Shown here: piece after piece, positions 46,595-58,500 of the stretch
Numbering within the stretch: the stretch's first letter is position 1
How the letters are laid out: each line of letters starts with the position of its first letter
Source of the DNA: Sisyra terminalis
Lineage: Eukaryota; Arthropoda; Insecta; Neuroptera; Sisyridae
Length of the DNA stretch: 64,000 nt
NCBI GenBank assembly: GCA_958496175.1
Contig: OY292276.1
Span: 59,223,080-59,287,079, forward strand
Direction of reading: 5' to 3'
Program-made: the position numbers and the translations under genes
Notes under the pieces: model-generated
What the model was told of the DNA's origin: nothing
What the model saw: the letters and a program-made list of their open reading frames with translations, nothing else
Database searches by the model: none

Positions 46595-48684
46595 TTAGGA
46601 AATAGCAAAGAAGTCTTGAAGCCGCTTGACAGTGTTTCGATCCAATGCACATAAATCGAAATCGAAAGTTTGTGTTGTGATTTCGTATTGACCGGTGCGG
46701 GCAATTAGTTGAACGATGTGCTGCAAATCACTGTTGTCCTGCATGGCCATGATGCTTTCTTGTAAGGATTTCAATATACGCATGTAACTCTCAGTGGTGG
46801 TGATCGGGCCGGTGGAGTTGGTGTCGTCGTCGCCGGAGGCGACATCCACGTTTCGCGATCCGGCGGTAGATGCCTGCGTTGCCGGACCATTTGTCGACGC
46901 ACCGGCCGCACCGTCTCCGTGCACTGTTTGTTCTTCTTTCGCGTACTTGTTCGGACGCTCATCATTCCCGTCTTTGGCTTCTTTTAATTTTCGTTTGCGT
47001 TTCTTTTCGCTGCTGTCCTTCTCGTTCGTTGACTTGTGTTTTTCTTTGTATTTTTTCGATTTTCGCATTTTCTCCTGTTCGAGCCGCGACTTGTCCTTGT
47101 CGACTTGATTGTCCTGAGATTTGTTGTTGGTGTCGGGAATTTTTTTCGTCGGCGGCGGCGGCGGCTCGTACGCAATGCTTGCATTCGACGAACTATCACT
47201 GCTGTCGTCGTTCGATAACTCCGGCACTGCCGCACTCTTATCTTTGCTATTAAAATTATCGGCGACTTTTTCATTTTCGTTCGATTTGTTATCGTTACGC
47301 GTCACGTTGTCTTTTCGTTCGTGTTTCTTATCGCGCTCACGCTCACGTTCTTTTTCGTCCTTCTTGTTTTTCTCGCGGTCTTTCTTCTTGTGCTTGCGAT
47401 GATGTTTCTCGGTGTCGTGGCTGCGTTCCGGTTTGCTGGTCGACTTTTCCGACTTGTCCGCTTTGTCGTTCTTGTCGACCGGCTCGGGCGGTTTTAATTT
47501 CGGTTTGATTTGATCGGATTTGTCGCGATTTGATTTGTGAAGTTTGTCTTTGTCAATTGGGGCGGTCGGTTCGGGTGGATGGATTTTATGGTCACGTTTG
47601 TCGCGGTCTTTGTCTTTACTTTTGTCGCGTTTGTCTTTCTTGGATTTTTTTTCTTGTTTGTAGTCGGATGAAAACTTTTTGTCGTCATGTTGTTTACTGA
47701 CTTTAGGACTTGGGGGTTTTGGACTAGAAATTTGTTTGGGGCTGGGTTCACGTTTCGGCGTACGCCGTGGACTTGGACTGCGATCTCGTTTCGCCGCCCC
47801 TTGATCTTTGCTGCGATCGCGTTCCTTCGTCTTATCCTTGCTACGTTTCTCCTCCCGCTTTTTCTCATAATCACGATCCTTTTTCTCCCGATCAATCTTG
47901 TCCTTATCTTTGTGCGGACTGTGTTTGGACTTTAACGCCGTCTTATCAATTGCTTTTTCAAATTTAACATTAGCACTGGCTTTCGGTGAGCTTTTCACTT
48001 GATTGTTTCGAATGTCAGGCGAGATTTTCGTTGGTTTTGGTAAAGGCACGAAGGCAAAATTTTTAAGGAAACTATTCGAGTCGCGATGGTCGTCCGCTTT
48101 GACCTTTTGCTTGCGCGATATGTCGCCTCCGCCCAATTTTGGTTTGTCAGTCAATTGCCCGGAACGATCAATGTTGAGACTTTTCGACGACGTGTCGTTG
48201 TTTCGATTCGACGAACTCGTCTCAATGCCGCCGCCTTTGAGCAGCAACTGTTTGAACTCATCAGATACTCCATGAAATTCATAGCTGGTGGGGACCTTGT
48301 GCAAAATTGGCGGTCCCGACGAATGCAGGCCAAGATCGTAATTAAATGAGATTTTTCGCGGCTCGCCGCTATGTTTTAAGTAAATTTCCACCGGAAAGTT
48401 AAATCCGGCGTAGCCGGACTCCTTCACCGAATACGGCGGCTCTTTAACAACTAAAACAGAAGCAAATTTTCAACATTTCCCTCAACGACTTCCCCATGCA
48501 AATTACCTCGTTTCGGCTTGGCAAATGTGTCGTGCAAGTAGAAAACGATTTTCTCAACATAGACAGACATATCTCCGTTGGGACTTCGCACAAACACTTC
48601 CCAATCGTGGGTGAAACCTTCAGGCGTTCGTTTTGTACGAATTGAGGCTTCATGTCCAATTTCGAAATCAATTCGAATGCCCAT
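46595..48684 (-). CDS. AF9/ENL-type YEATS-domain protein (ear orthologue)
   Basis: Two coding exons (48507-48684 and 46595-48450) encode 677 residues. Residues 1 to about 140 form the YEATS domain: TPEGFTHDWEVFVR, VEKIVFYLHDTFAKPKR and ESGYAGFNFPVEIYLKH. YEATS domains read acetyl- or crotonyl-lysine on histone H3. The middle, of over 400 residues, is a very charged Lys/Asp/Glu/Ser/Arg stretch, like the disordered linkers of AF9. The C-terminus (YMRILKSLQESI ... LCALDRNTVKRLQDFF) is the ANC1-homology domain that binds AF4 and DOT1L in the super elongation complex. A splice acceptor ends nine bases before the ATG, so a 5' UTR exon lies upstream, probably in 48800-49020. Confidence 0.93.
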
Positions 48685-49344
48685 GGTGTCAATCTACAAA
48701 CAAACCACTAATTAAAAGGTTCAACGCCAACATATAACAATTAAAACCGGTCCAAGTTTAAATTTTACAGAATAACGCTTCGTTTGAAATTTTTACGAGA
48801 CCTATATAGATGTTTATTCCGCCATTTTTCACGAAAATTCTACGCGAATTTTTCGCCTGCGTACCTGATAACAGTGCAATTTTCAATTATTAACATTTAA
48901 TTTACAATTTTTTTATTCATTTCATTACCTTTTTGTGTTTTCTTCGAACTCTTTAAGCTGTAAATTTTTTTTCCTCGAATGAAAACATTAAAATGACAGC
49001 CGAAGAAGCTTACATCTACGCGGGTGCCATCTGGCGATAAAAATTTACAAGTATGACATTTGAATTTAATCGTCTTTATAAAATCATATGTTTTTAAAAC
49101 TTTTTTAAATTTAAAAAATTATAAATTATCAAATTTACTTACTCAAATCCATGAGAATTAAACTTTTCAAACATTTCATGTACATCAATAATTTAAAAAA
49201 TTACATTGTTGTACATCCCGACTTAATTTGTAAGCTTTGTAAGTATAAAACTTCAATGATCGCAAAAAATCGCAGGACTAATTTAAAAAAAAGCATTTAA
49301 TTTTAATTACAACTCAATATACATTTCCTTAAATGTTAAATTAT
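48685..49344. other. 5' flank of AF9/ENL and 3' flank of IDH
   Basis: Both genes are on the minus strand. The segment should hold the AF9/ENL promoter and 5' UTR exon and the IDH 3' UTR. The motif GCGGGTGCCATCTGGCG (about 49020-49036) stands out from the AT-rich background; its role is unknown. Confidence 0.45.
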
Positions 49345-52300
49345 TTATTTCATCATAACTTCAAATCGTTCCGCAATTGCTTTCAAAAAATTATCAGTCG
49401 ACAAGTACATATCCTGACTAAGCTGTGACGATGATCCATGTACACAAAGTGCTAAATCCTTGGTCATTAGACCTTCTTTGACCGTTTCAATGCAAGCCTT
49501 CTCCAGAGACGATGCAAACTTCTCCACCTCCGGAGTATTGTCGAGCTTCGCTCGACGCGCTAAAGCCCGAGTCCATGCAAATATCGACGCTATGGAATTG
49601 GTCGACGTGGGTAAACCTTTTTGATGCTTTCTGAAGAAAAAAAATGTTAATTCCTTTTTCTTTGACTTAAAAACTTAGATACCTGTAATGTCGTGTCACG
49701 GTGCCATGAGCCGCTTCCGTTAATACCGTCTTACCATCCGGACTGATCAAAACCGATGTCATCAAAGCCAATGATCCGAAACCTTGAGCCAAACTGTCGG
49801 ATTGTACGTCGCCGTCGTAGTTCTTGCAGGCCCAAACTATTTCACCGGGAACCTTCAACGCTGTCGCTACCATGTCGTCGATAAGTCGATGTTGATAGGT
49901 GATTTTGGCCTCTTCAAATTTCGACTTGTAGTTTCTAAATTTCAAGATCTTTTTTAGCTAAACTTAAAATTAAAAAAACGTCTAGCCAGATCAGTATGGC
50001 GAGTTGGTTCCCAAATGGGAACCTAAATCGAAACATTAAGGAGTTTTACGCAGTAAAAATTTTCAAAAAATCGATTTTTGGAATGTACTATTAGACTGAT
50101 TCAAAAAAAATGATGATTTTTTTTTTCTTAATTATATCGAAAATATTGTTGGGAATAACAAAAAAAATCCTGTGAAAGTTTAAGCTCTTAATATTAATAT
50201 TAAGATGTGTCGCATCGCAAATTTCGATTTTCCATTTAAATAACATGAGAACAATATTCTCTTGCACTTTGGAATTTTATAGCTCACGTTGGTGACAATA
50301 TTTCAGAATGACCAAGGTATATTCTTGTAGAATTTTGAACGATCTACAAAAAAGGCCCCGAACAAGTTTTTGATATATTTATTCCTTCAAAAGTTATTCG
50401 AGGTCAAAGTTGAACTAAAGTGAAATTTTAATATTTTTTCAATTTTTTGACGCAACCATCAATTTTATGAGAAAATTTTATAGGACATTTTTTGTAGAGC
50501 ACTTTTTTTTCTATAACTTATCTCTATAAAAGTTTTTGATATTTTTCACAGGTCCTAAGTTTTTGCATTAAACTGAAAATTCCCTGAATTATTATATTTT
50601 GAACATAAAATTATATTTTTTATTTTAATTAAATAACTTAGGACTTGCGAAAAATATAAAAAACTTTTATAGAGATAAGTTATAGGAAAAAAGTGCTCTA
50701 CAAAAAATGTCTTATAAAACTTTCTCATAAAATTGATAATTGCGTCAAAAAATTGAAAAAATATTAAAATTTATCTTTAGTTCAACTTTGACCTCGAATA
50801 ACTTTTGACGGAATAAATATATCAAAAACTGGTACGAGACCTTTTTTGTAGATCGTTTAATTTTCTACAAGAATATAACTTGGTCATTCCGAAATACCCT
50901 GTCACCAACGTGAGCTATAAAATTCCAAAGTGCAAGAGAATATTGATCCCACATTATTTAAACGGAAAATCGAATTTGCGATGCTGTACCTCTTAATATT
51001 AATATTAAGAACTTAAACTTTCACAGGATTTTTTTTTGTCATTCCCAACAATATTTTTGATATAATTAAGGAAAAAAATCATATTTTTTTTGAATCAGTC
51101 TAGTACATATATTTAAGTATATTCTCTGCAAATTTGAAATCAATCCGATAAATACTTTCGTAGATATACCAGAATTTGGGGAAAGATATTATTACTATTG
51201 GTAAACTAATGAGAAACTTCAACAGAAAATGTACCCAGGTGGAAAGGGCAACAAAGACATTATATTCTTACACCCATGATTATCCAATTTTACCAGCTGA
51301 AGCTGTATATCTTATTTATATAAACTTTAGCAACGATAAATCATTGGAAAGGTATGTTGGTGGATTTACGTAAAACAATAATGAAAGTTATAATCAGTTA
51401 ACTTAAATATTGGCTTAATTGCAGCTGGAATATTTAATGATGGTACAAAATCATTATTGCACTTTATGAGTGCATTAGAAGTTTAATTAGGCATTGCAGC
51501 TAATGCTTGTGTTGACAAAAGGAAGAATGGCTCGACAACAACAACAACTGGACTTATTAGAAACTAACAATACTGGAAAAGGTCCCTCTTATTCTTCCGG
51601 AATAGATGATACCATGTAAACTGTAGAAATTTATTTCGTAACTAAAGAATCAGAAAAATAAATTAATTTTTCCTGGACCGATTGACTTCAAGTATGACTT
51701 CCTAGATGTGTACGATTAAGAATATATTCAAGAAGATATTTCTTAAACATTATTTATCGTCACTTCAATACAACTTTAACGACTCTAGGATCAATAAAAA
51801 TCCGTAATCCTACCAATTTTGGAGGGACCACCTATACCACTCGGTTGTCATATTGTATGTATTTTAAAATGTATGTATTCCCTAACTTTAGGGTGGCAAT
51901 TTTGACTAAAACTTTAACTTTTTCTTTGCAGATCTAAGTAAAATTTAAACTATTTAATTACTTGTCATATGTTTCCTGAAAAATATCCTTAAATCTTCCA
52001 TCGTATTTTTTCAATATAGTGTTTTTCGTTGACAAAAATAGTGGCCACTTCTTCATCAAAGCCATTTCAAACGAAGCACGGGCAAAACTTTTAATACTGT
52101 CATCCGTGTTGTACATAGCCAAAGCGACTCCTGAAGATTTAAAATCAAACACTTTGAACGTTTTCGACTCGCCACCATCATTCGGCGTGTAAACTAGTTC
52201 TACCTAAAATATTTACTATTAATCATTATTTTTTATTTTTAATCGAATTGTTTACAATTCCTTCCTGAGGCACGACTATGTCTTTGGCTTTGTACTGATC

Positions 52301-52881
52301 ACCGAATGCATGTCTACCAATCACAATCGGATGTGTCCATCCAGGAACTACGCGGGGAATATTTTCGATAATAATCGGCTCTCTGAAGATGGTTCCGTCG
52401 ATTATGTTACGAATTGTGGCATTTGGTGAGGGCCACATATTTTTTAATTTGAATTCTAAAAAGATAATCACTGCAATAAATTCATTGCTACAACTAATTT
52501 GTAGACACCTTGAACACGACCCGCGTCGGCTGTAATTGTTGCACATTTAACACCGACGCCCGTCTTGATGATTTCCTTGGCCGCCGCCACCGTCACCGCA
52601 TCACTGGTGCTGTCTCGATTCGTAATACTTAAATCGTAATATGCCGTTTCTAGCTTACAATACGGCATGATTAACATCTCTTTGATTTTACCCCAAATGA
52701 CGTGGGCCATTTCATCGCCATCGATCTCGACAATTTCGTTTTTCACTACAATTGACTTCTTAGAATCTAGAAAGAAAAACGTAAATATCCAGCACTTTTA
52801 TTTGGTAACGTCAGTTCATTTACAGTTACGAAGTGCGTTTCCAAATTGAAGAATAGACCTTTCAATTTTTGATAGAATCAT
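49345..52881 (-). CDS. IDH: Isocitrate dehydrogenase [NADP], mitochondrial
   Basis: Six exons (52830-52881, 52509-52766, 52256-52455, 51962-52203, 49683-49934, 49345-49630) give 429 residues in frame. The first exon, too short to be found as an ORF, encodes [17 protein letters not shown], an amphipathic basic leader fitting a mitochondrial form. The core has [53 protein letters not shown] (with the catalytic and metal-binding Asp residues) and [14 protein letters not shown], all typical of homodimeric NADP-IDH. It converts isocitrate to 2-oxoglutarate and supplies NADPH. Introns 1 and 2 are 63 and 53 bp; intron 4 is 2.0 kb and contains a foldback transposon at 50092-51102. One splice donor is GTGTCT. 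Confidence 0.95.
50092..51102. mobile_element. Foldback element: about 1-kb inverted repeat with almost no spacer (copy 1)
   Basis: The left arm (50092 to about 50590) and right arm (about 50610-51102) are reverse complements over nearly their whole length, with scattered mismatches. The outer ends read TAGACTGATTCAAAAAAA and its complement. Landmarks mirrored across the centre include TTAATATTAATATTAAGA, GCTCACGTTGGTGAC/GTCACCAACGTGAGC and GTAGAGCAC/GTGCTCTAC. There is no ORF. The only clear flank is TA on each side. A second, left-truncated copy is at about 61850-62749. Confidence 0.85.
51103..51961. other. Rest of the IDH intron, with weakly coding-like text
   Basis: Plus-strand text at about 51176-51373 (65 codons open) and 51420-51640 ([13 protein letters not shown] and later fragments, interrupted by stops) looks like a decayed coding sequence, perhaps of a transposon. 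The family is not recognised. Confidence 0.35.
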
Positions 52882-53029
52882 ATTTTCGTGAAGAAAATTT
52901 GCGGAAAATTATTATTTAATTCAGTAATATGTCAAAAAAGAAAATAAAAAGGACGGCTTTGGGTTTAGAACGTGTTCGTAGGCAACTCGGTGTTTGTAAA
53001 TGTTCTTCTGAAGAACTTTTAGGAAATTA

Positions 53030-54220
53030 GAAATTTCCATAAAAAAAGATTTTCTTCCTGCTTATCCCTCGTAGAAATATACAAATATTTCTCCGAAAAA
53101 AGCTCTGAAGCTTCTAAATTTCCACCAAGGATGCAGGGTTGTATCTAAAGTAGAATTTAAAGTAGGGCTTCCAACGGTACTTTATCTGGGTTTTTTCAAT
53201 CGATTTTCATCCTATTTGATTTGTGAGTTGTAAGGGGATGAGAAAAGATTCGAAAATTGATACCTTTTATTCTTTAGAACCAAAAAACTGCTCAATGGGA
53301 TTCATTTTTAATTACTGGAAGATATGTTAACAGAAAACTCTAAAACAGACAGTAAAATTAGACTTAAATGCATAAAATTTTATAGTATAATCTTGCGAAA
53401 ACTTTAGTATATAAAAGACTTGATTTATGAAACTTTATAGGTAAAATATGAATTAAAGTCCGAAGAACTTTATTCAAAGGCCAAAAATACATAACTGCAA
53501 TTCTTTCGTGGTATATCATTTGCCTCTAATGTCTTCGGATGGCAGTTATAAAACTAAATGGAAAACTTAAACAGTTTTCTTAGTATATTATTTTAGTTAC
53601 TCGTATTTTTAAGTTAGGGCTTCGCCCCACGATGCTGCATCTTTACCATGGACTTGCAGGGATAAATTTCCATTTAAAAAGGTTTTCATCCTGCTTATCC
53701 TTCGTAAAAATATAAAAATATTTCTCCGAAAAAAGCTCTGAAGCTTCAAAATTGAAGTATTTGAGTATTTGACTTTTGAGTTGTAAGGGGATGAGAAAAG
53801 ATTCGAAAATTGATCACCTTTTATTCCTTAAGACCAAAACACTGCTCAAAAGGATTCATTTTTCATTACTGGAAGATATGTTAGCAGAAAACTTTAAAGC
53901 AGACCGTAAAATTAGACTTAAATGCATAAAATTTTATAGTATAATCTTGCGAAAACTTTAGTATATAAAAGACTTGATTTATGAAACTTTATAGGTAAAA
54001 TATGAATTAAAATCCGAAGAACTTTATTCAAAAGCCAAAAATACATAATTGTAATTCTTTCGTGGTATATTATTCGCCTCTGATATCTTCTGATTGCATT
54101 TAAAAACCTTGATGGAAAACTTAAACAGTTTTCTTAGCATATTACTTTTGGTTACTTGTATTTTTAAGTTAGGGCTTCGCCCCACGATGTTGCCTCCCAA
54201 CCATGGACTTGCAGGGATAT
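53030..54220. repeat. Tandem duplication with a period of about 556 bp
   Basis: Two copies (about 53030-53660 and 53662-54220) share long identical stretches, for example TGTAAGGGGATGAGAAAAGA, CTTAAATGCATAAAATTTTA and AGGGCTTCGCCCCACGATG. The short frame inside each copy is open in only part of the repeat and is not considered a gene. The first copy has an extra segment near 53140-53200. Confidence 0.75.
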
Positions 54221-55390
54221 AAACCCTGTTAAAAATACAATTTATAACGGTAGACTATAATGGGATAAAAGCATATGTTGTCTTTGTTTTCCCGAAGAAC
54301 TAGCAATCGAAATCAAAAATATCAACCCCAACAAGTTACTGATGTCTACCGTAGTTTACAGCTAACTTTCGTATGCCGCCCTTCGCTTGGAAAACATAAA
54401 AAAACCTGGATAAGCTACTGGATACATAAATAGTGGAAAAATATAATATAAAGCCTTACCTTTTCTTCTGTTTATGTAAAAGATTGTAACATTTTCTACC
54501 AAAGAAGAGTAACAAGAATTTAAAAAAAAAAACTAAAACATTTTTCTCAGAAATTTTCTATCGAATTCTAATTTTCTATAGTATTACGATGGAATATTGT
54601 TGTTTGATAGTTTAATGAGATATATCCATCATATCTGCAAGAAATTTCAAGTCCTTATGGTATTTTTTTCATTTTTTACAGAAAGGAAAAAAATAGACTA
54701 AATTCGAAAGTTTTTACGATGCTGGCATTTCTGTTTACTATAGTAATTTAAATATTTTACGCAGAGTACTTCGTAGTACAAAGTTTAAAGTTAAATTTCT
54801 CACGTTGGTTGATTAAATTAAAATACGCGATTCTTCCTGCGGGCTTACTTATTGAAAAACGGGAAATTTATAAAAAATCTGTATTATTTTTAGTTCCAAA
54901 AGTAATAAAGAGTTATTAAATGAATGAAATAGTAGCATAAGTTATCACTTTCAAAGATCCATTTGGATTTTTAGCAAAAATTTACATATTTGTCAAGAAA
55001 TCTAATTTTTTTCAATATGTAGTACGTGATCTGATTTCTTGCAAAAAGACATTAGTGCTTTCAGCATCAATTTCCGGCCAAACCATGGCATTTACGCAAA
55101 ATAAGTGAAAACCCTTTTTTGTAGAAAATATCCTCAGCTTTCTTTTTGATAATAACTATTTTTTTTGTATCTAACACGGTTCCAAAGTTATAATGAAGAA
55201 ATCCTTTTTATTTTTGGGAAAGTCAATATTCCCATCAGTTTTTAATTGTTATGTGTATGCAACCAGTCTTACATGCAGTTAAAACGTGGTTGTCTACATC
55301 TAAAAAAATATTTGAACTCAGTTATCTTTGTTTTGATTAGGATATGTCAATATCTTGTATCTTTGTTACATATCAAGATTCAAATATTAA
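54221..55390. other. Intergenic, AT-rich
   Basis: No gene, transposon end or RNA gene was recognised between the tandem duplication and the GCP4 promoter. Confidence 0.5.
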
Positions 55391-55395
55391 CTACT

Positions 55396-55426
55396 GCGCG
55401 CTAGTTGTCGCTAGTGCGCGCTCATT
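55396..55426. promoter_or_regulatory. GC-rich imperfect palindrome upstream of GCP4
   Basis: GCGCGCTAG and CTAGTGCGCGC form inverted halves around TTGTCG, a strong GC island in AT-rich DNA, about 100-130 bp before the GCP4 start codon. The position suggests a promoter element; no known factor is assigned. Confidence 0.35.
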
Positions 55427-55524
55427 TGTTTTAATTTTAAACTGAGACATGTCAAAGCAGTCTCCAATTTTAAATGTTCCGTGATAATTTGTGGGATTTT
55501 TGAAAAAGAATTAATTTTTGAAAA

Positions 55525-58500
55525 ATGTTGATGGAACTCTACTTCTATTTGTATAATGGAAAGAGTTCGTATTTCGGCGGACAAACCAAAGTAAAATCGT
55601 GGACTGTATTTTGTTGACGAAAATCATTTTTCACTTGTTTATCTTGCCCGTAGGTATGGACGTCGTTCATGAAAGAATTATCCGTTGGCGATGCTGCCAT
55701 GATTCAACATTTGGTTGAAATCGGCGACCAGCATCAGCTGGTGCAACAGTTCATCCGGAAGTATCATCAGCATTTGCTTAATCCGCCGGAGGCGGCGGTC
55801 CAAGTTCCGGCGGGGGCGTACAAAACGGCGTTGGCCAGAGGCATGGAGAATGCTCTGCAGCCGTACTACTGCACAGTGGCGCAACTGCAGGGCTACACGG
55901 GGCAGAACATTGATGCTTTGACGCCGGTTTTGTTGGACGCCCGACGGAATCTTTTGCGACATGCGGTCGACTTTGAAATCTTGATGCGAATCATTGAGGA
56001 CGTCGAACGCCAAAACTTGGTCGGATGTCAAATTTTAACGTATTTGGAAACGAATACGATGATGGTTCCACTCGACGATAATGGCGTTTTGAAAAAGTTG
56101 GTTTTATTATGATTCTCTGGTGTAAATGTAGGAATAGTTCTCTGAAAATGATTTCCACTATAAATTTTTCTGCATTTCCACCAGAGGTCTCAATAGATAT
56201 CTAAAGATCTTATTAATATAATAAATATCTTTCAGAATCCTAATCACCGTTAATGAACGATTCTATTTCCATTTACGCGAGTGGCTCATGTTTGGATCCC
56301 TTTATTACGATACTCCAGGCGAATTTTTTATTCAAGCGAAAACTTCCATCGTAAGTGTCAGTCAAAACGAAAGCTTTGACGAAGACGAGTTCGAAATAAA
56401 TCCAGAACAATGTCCACGTTTTATTCGACCTGAAATATTTGAACAAATCTTAGAAATTGGCAAAACCGTTCATATGATTTTATATGATTCAAAAAAATCA
56501 ACAAAAAACCACAATTTAGATATGTATTTTTACTGGAAATGCCTCATTAATGATTTCGATCAAGAATTGTGGAGTTTACATGAAGACTACTTTAAAAGCC
56601 AAGATTTCTGTGAATTAATCGATAGATATCAACAATTTACGTCAGAGGTATACCCACATATATTTCCTAAAGTTCTTAAGATTAAATTTTTTGATTAACT
56701 ACTTTCAGCGATTATGGAAAATGACTATTAAAAACGCAGCACTTAGCAATCATTTAACAGTGATTCGTGATTATTTTCTTTTGGGACAAGGCGAAATATT
56801 CCAAGTGTTTTTAGCCCAAAATGAAAAAATTCTCCGAGACAAAACTAGTCCATTTTATTCAAAAGGTAACGCCGCATATTACACCATATAAATAGAAAAA
56901 TAATTTGTAATTTTTTTATAGTTTTGAACAAAGCTTTCAAAAAAACGTGGTGCACCATCAACGAATTTATTGAATATCCTTTGGAAAACTTAAACTTTTA
57001 TTGTATGGAAACCGACCAGGACAAACCCGTGTGGGAAACTATACGATTAAAGTACAAATTTCCGTGGCCGTTGCATGTTATTTTCACCAAGGAAATCATG
57101 CACAACTATGGGGTTGTTTTTAATTTTTTGTTAAATTTAAAGAATACCGACTTGGCTGTAAGGCAATTGTGGTTGTTACACACCGATCGTAAATTCAAAA
57201 GCAAAATGTAAAGTTTATTTTTTTTTTAAATTTACATAAAATCCGTTTTTCTTATTAAAAATTATTACTTTTTTTTTAGAGATCTTCGCATTGTTTTGCT
57301 ACGGAATAAGTGTATGTATACAATCAAAAATTTACTGGCATATATGCAAATCGATGTTATTGAAACACTCTACACAACATTTGTCAGTGCTGTGGAAAAG
57401 GCCAAAGATTTCGATACAATTAAAAAAGCGCACTGGAAATTCTATTCGTCAATGATAAGCGAAACTTTTCTTTTATTTGTGGTAATTATTTCTTATGTAG
57501 AATTTGTCGAACTGTTCTTAAAGTAATGGGACAAACAAACTGGGAATTTTTCACATTTTTGCTAAGGTATCTTCTTTTTCTTTATTTTGGGGGCTTCGCC
57601 TTTACATTGCGTCCTAAAAAGACTATAGAGCCCCAGCTTGTTTTTAGATCCAATTGGGCTTTTGAGTAAAAAAATTTTTGGTCATATATGAGCTTTATAA
57701 GAAAACAGCTTTGGGTTTTTTAGATTACTGTTATTCCAAAGTTATAACAAGTTAAAAATAGTTAAACTTAATACCGAAAACCAACGACAATTTCTGAGTC
57801 ACCGTGTGACGTCACTTTGTTGATATCAAATCACTATTGGGGTATATATAAGTGCTCATTAAATTATGTTAACTAACGCCAGATATTTACTTTTTTGATA
57901 TATTTCGTAAAAATAAGTAATTACTTAATAACTATAGTTGATAATATTAATAATTATTGGCGATAGCCACTTCTTATAATTTATCACCTGTAGCAAGTGC
58001 TAATTCCATTTCCCGCCCCGCGGTACCCCATTCCGCCCCATGTTCCCATACATATGAAAATAATTATTATTAATGATATTAAATGTGCTAGTTTAAAAGC
58101 TCTAGTATCTGCCGAAGCTACATAATCTAGAAATCGAACGTCATTAACTTTTTTTTAAATTTTTCCTTGATAATTTAAGTAACGGAATACGAATTACTCC
58201 GAATTCTATGTTTTGGGCGTATACGCCCTTTAACTATGCAAACATTGCCTATAGCCTTGTCAGCGTAAATTTTACGTGAAACCTTATGCGTAAATGATTA
58301 AGATTTTATAAAAAAATCTCATTTTTTTACTTCCAACCCTGGCGGTCGTGGAGCATGATTGTCCCACACAGGTAAGGGAAATGATTGCAGAAAAAAGAAG
58401 GCTGCGCAAGGAATGGATGCGCTCCCGTGGCCCGCGAGACAAAACAACCCTCAACAGAGCGACAGCCAGATTGAAAACGGTCCTAAAAGAACTTCATCAA

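Noticed and set aside
47494..47895. Long alternative frames in the AF9/ENL linker, on both strands
   Set aside because: They arise from the low-complexity Lys/Asp/Arg codon runs of the real frame and have no homology signal.
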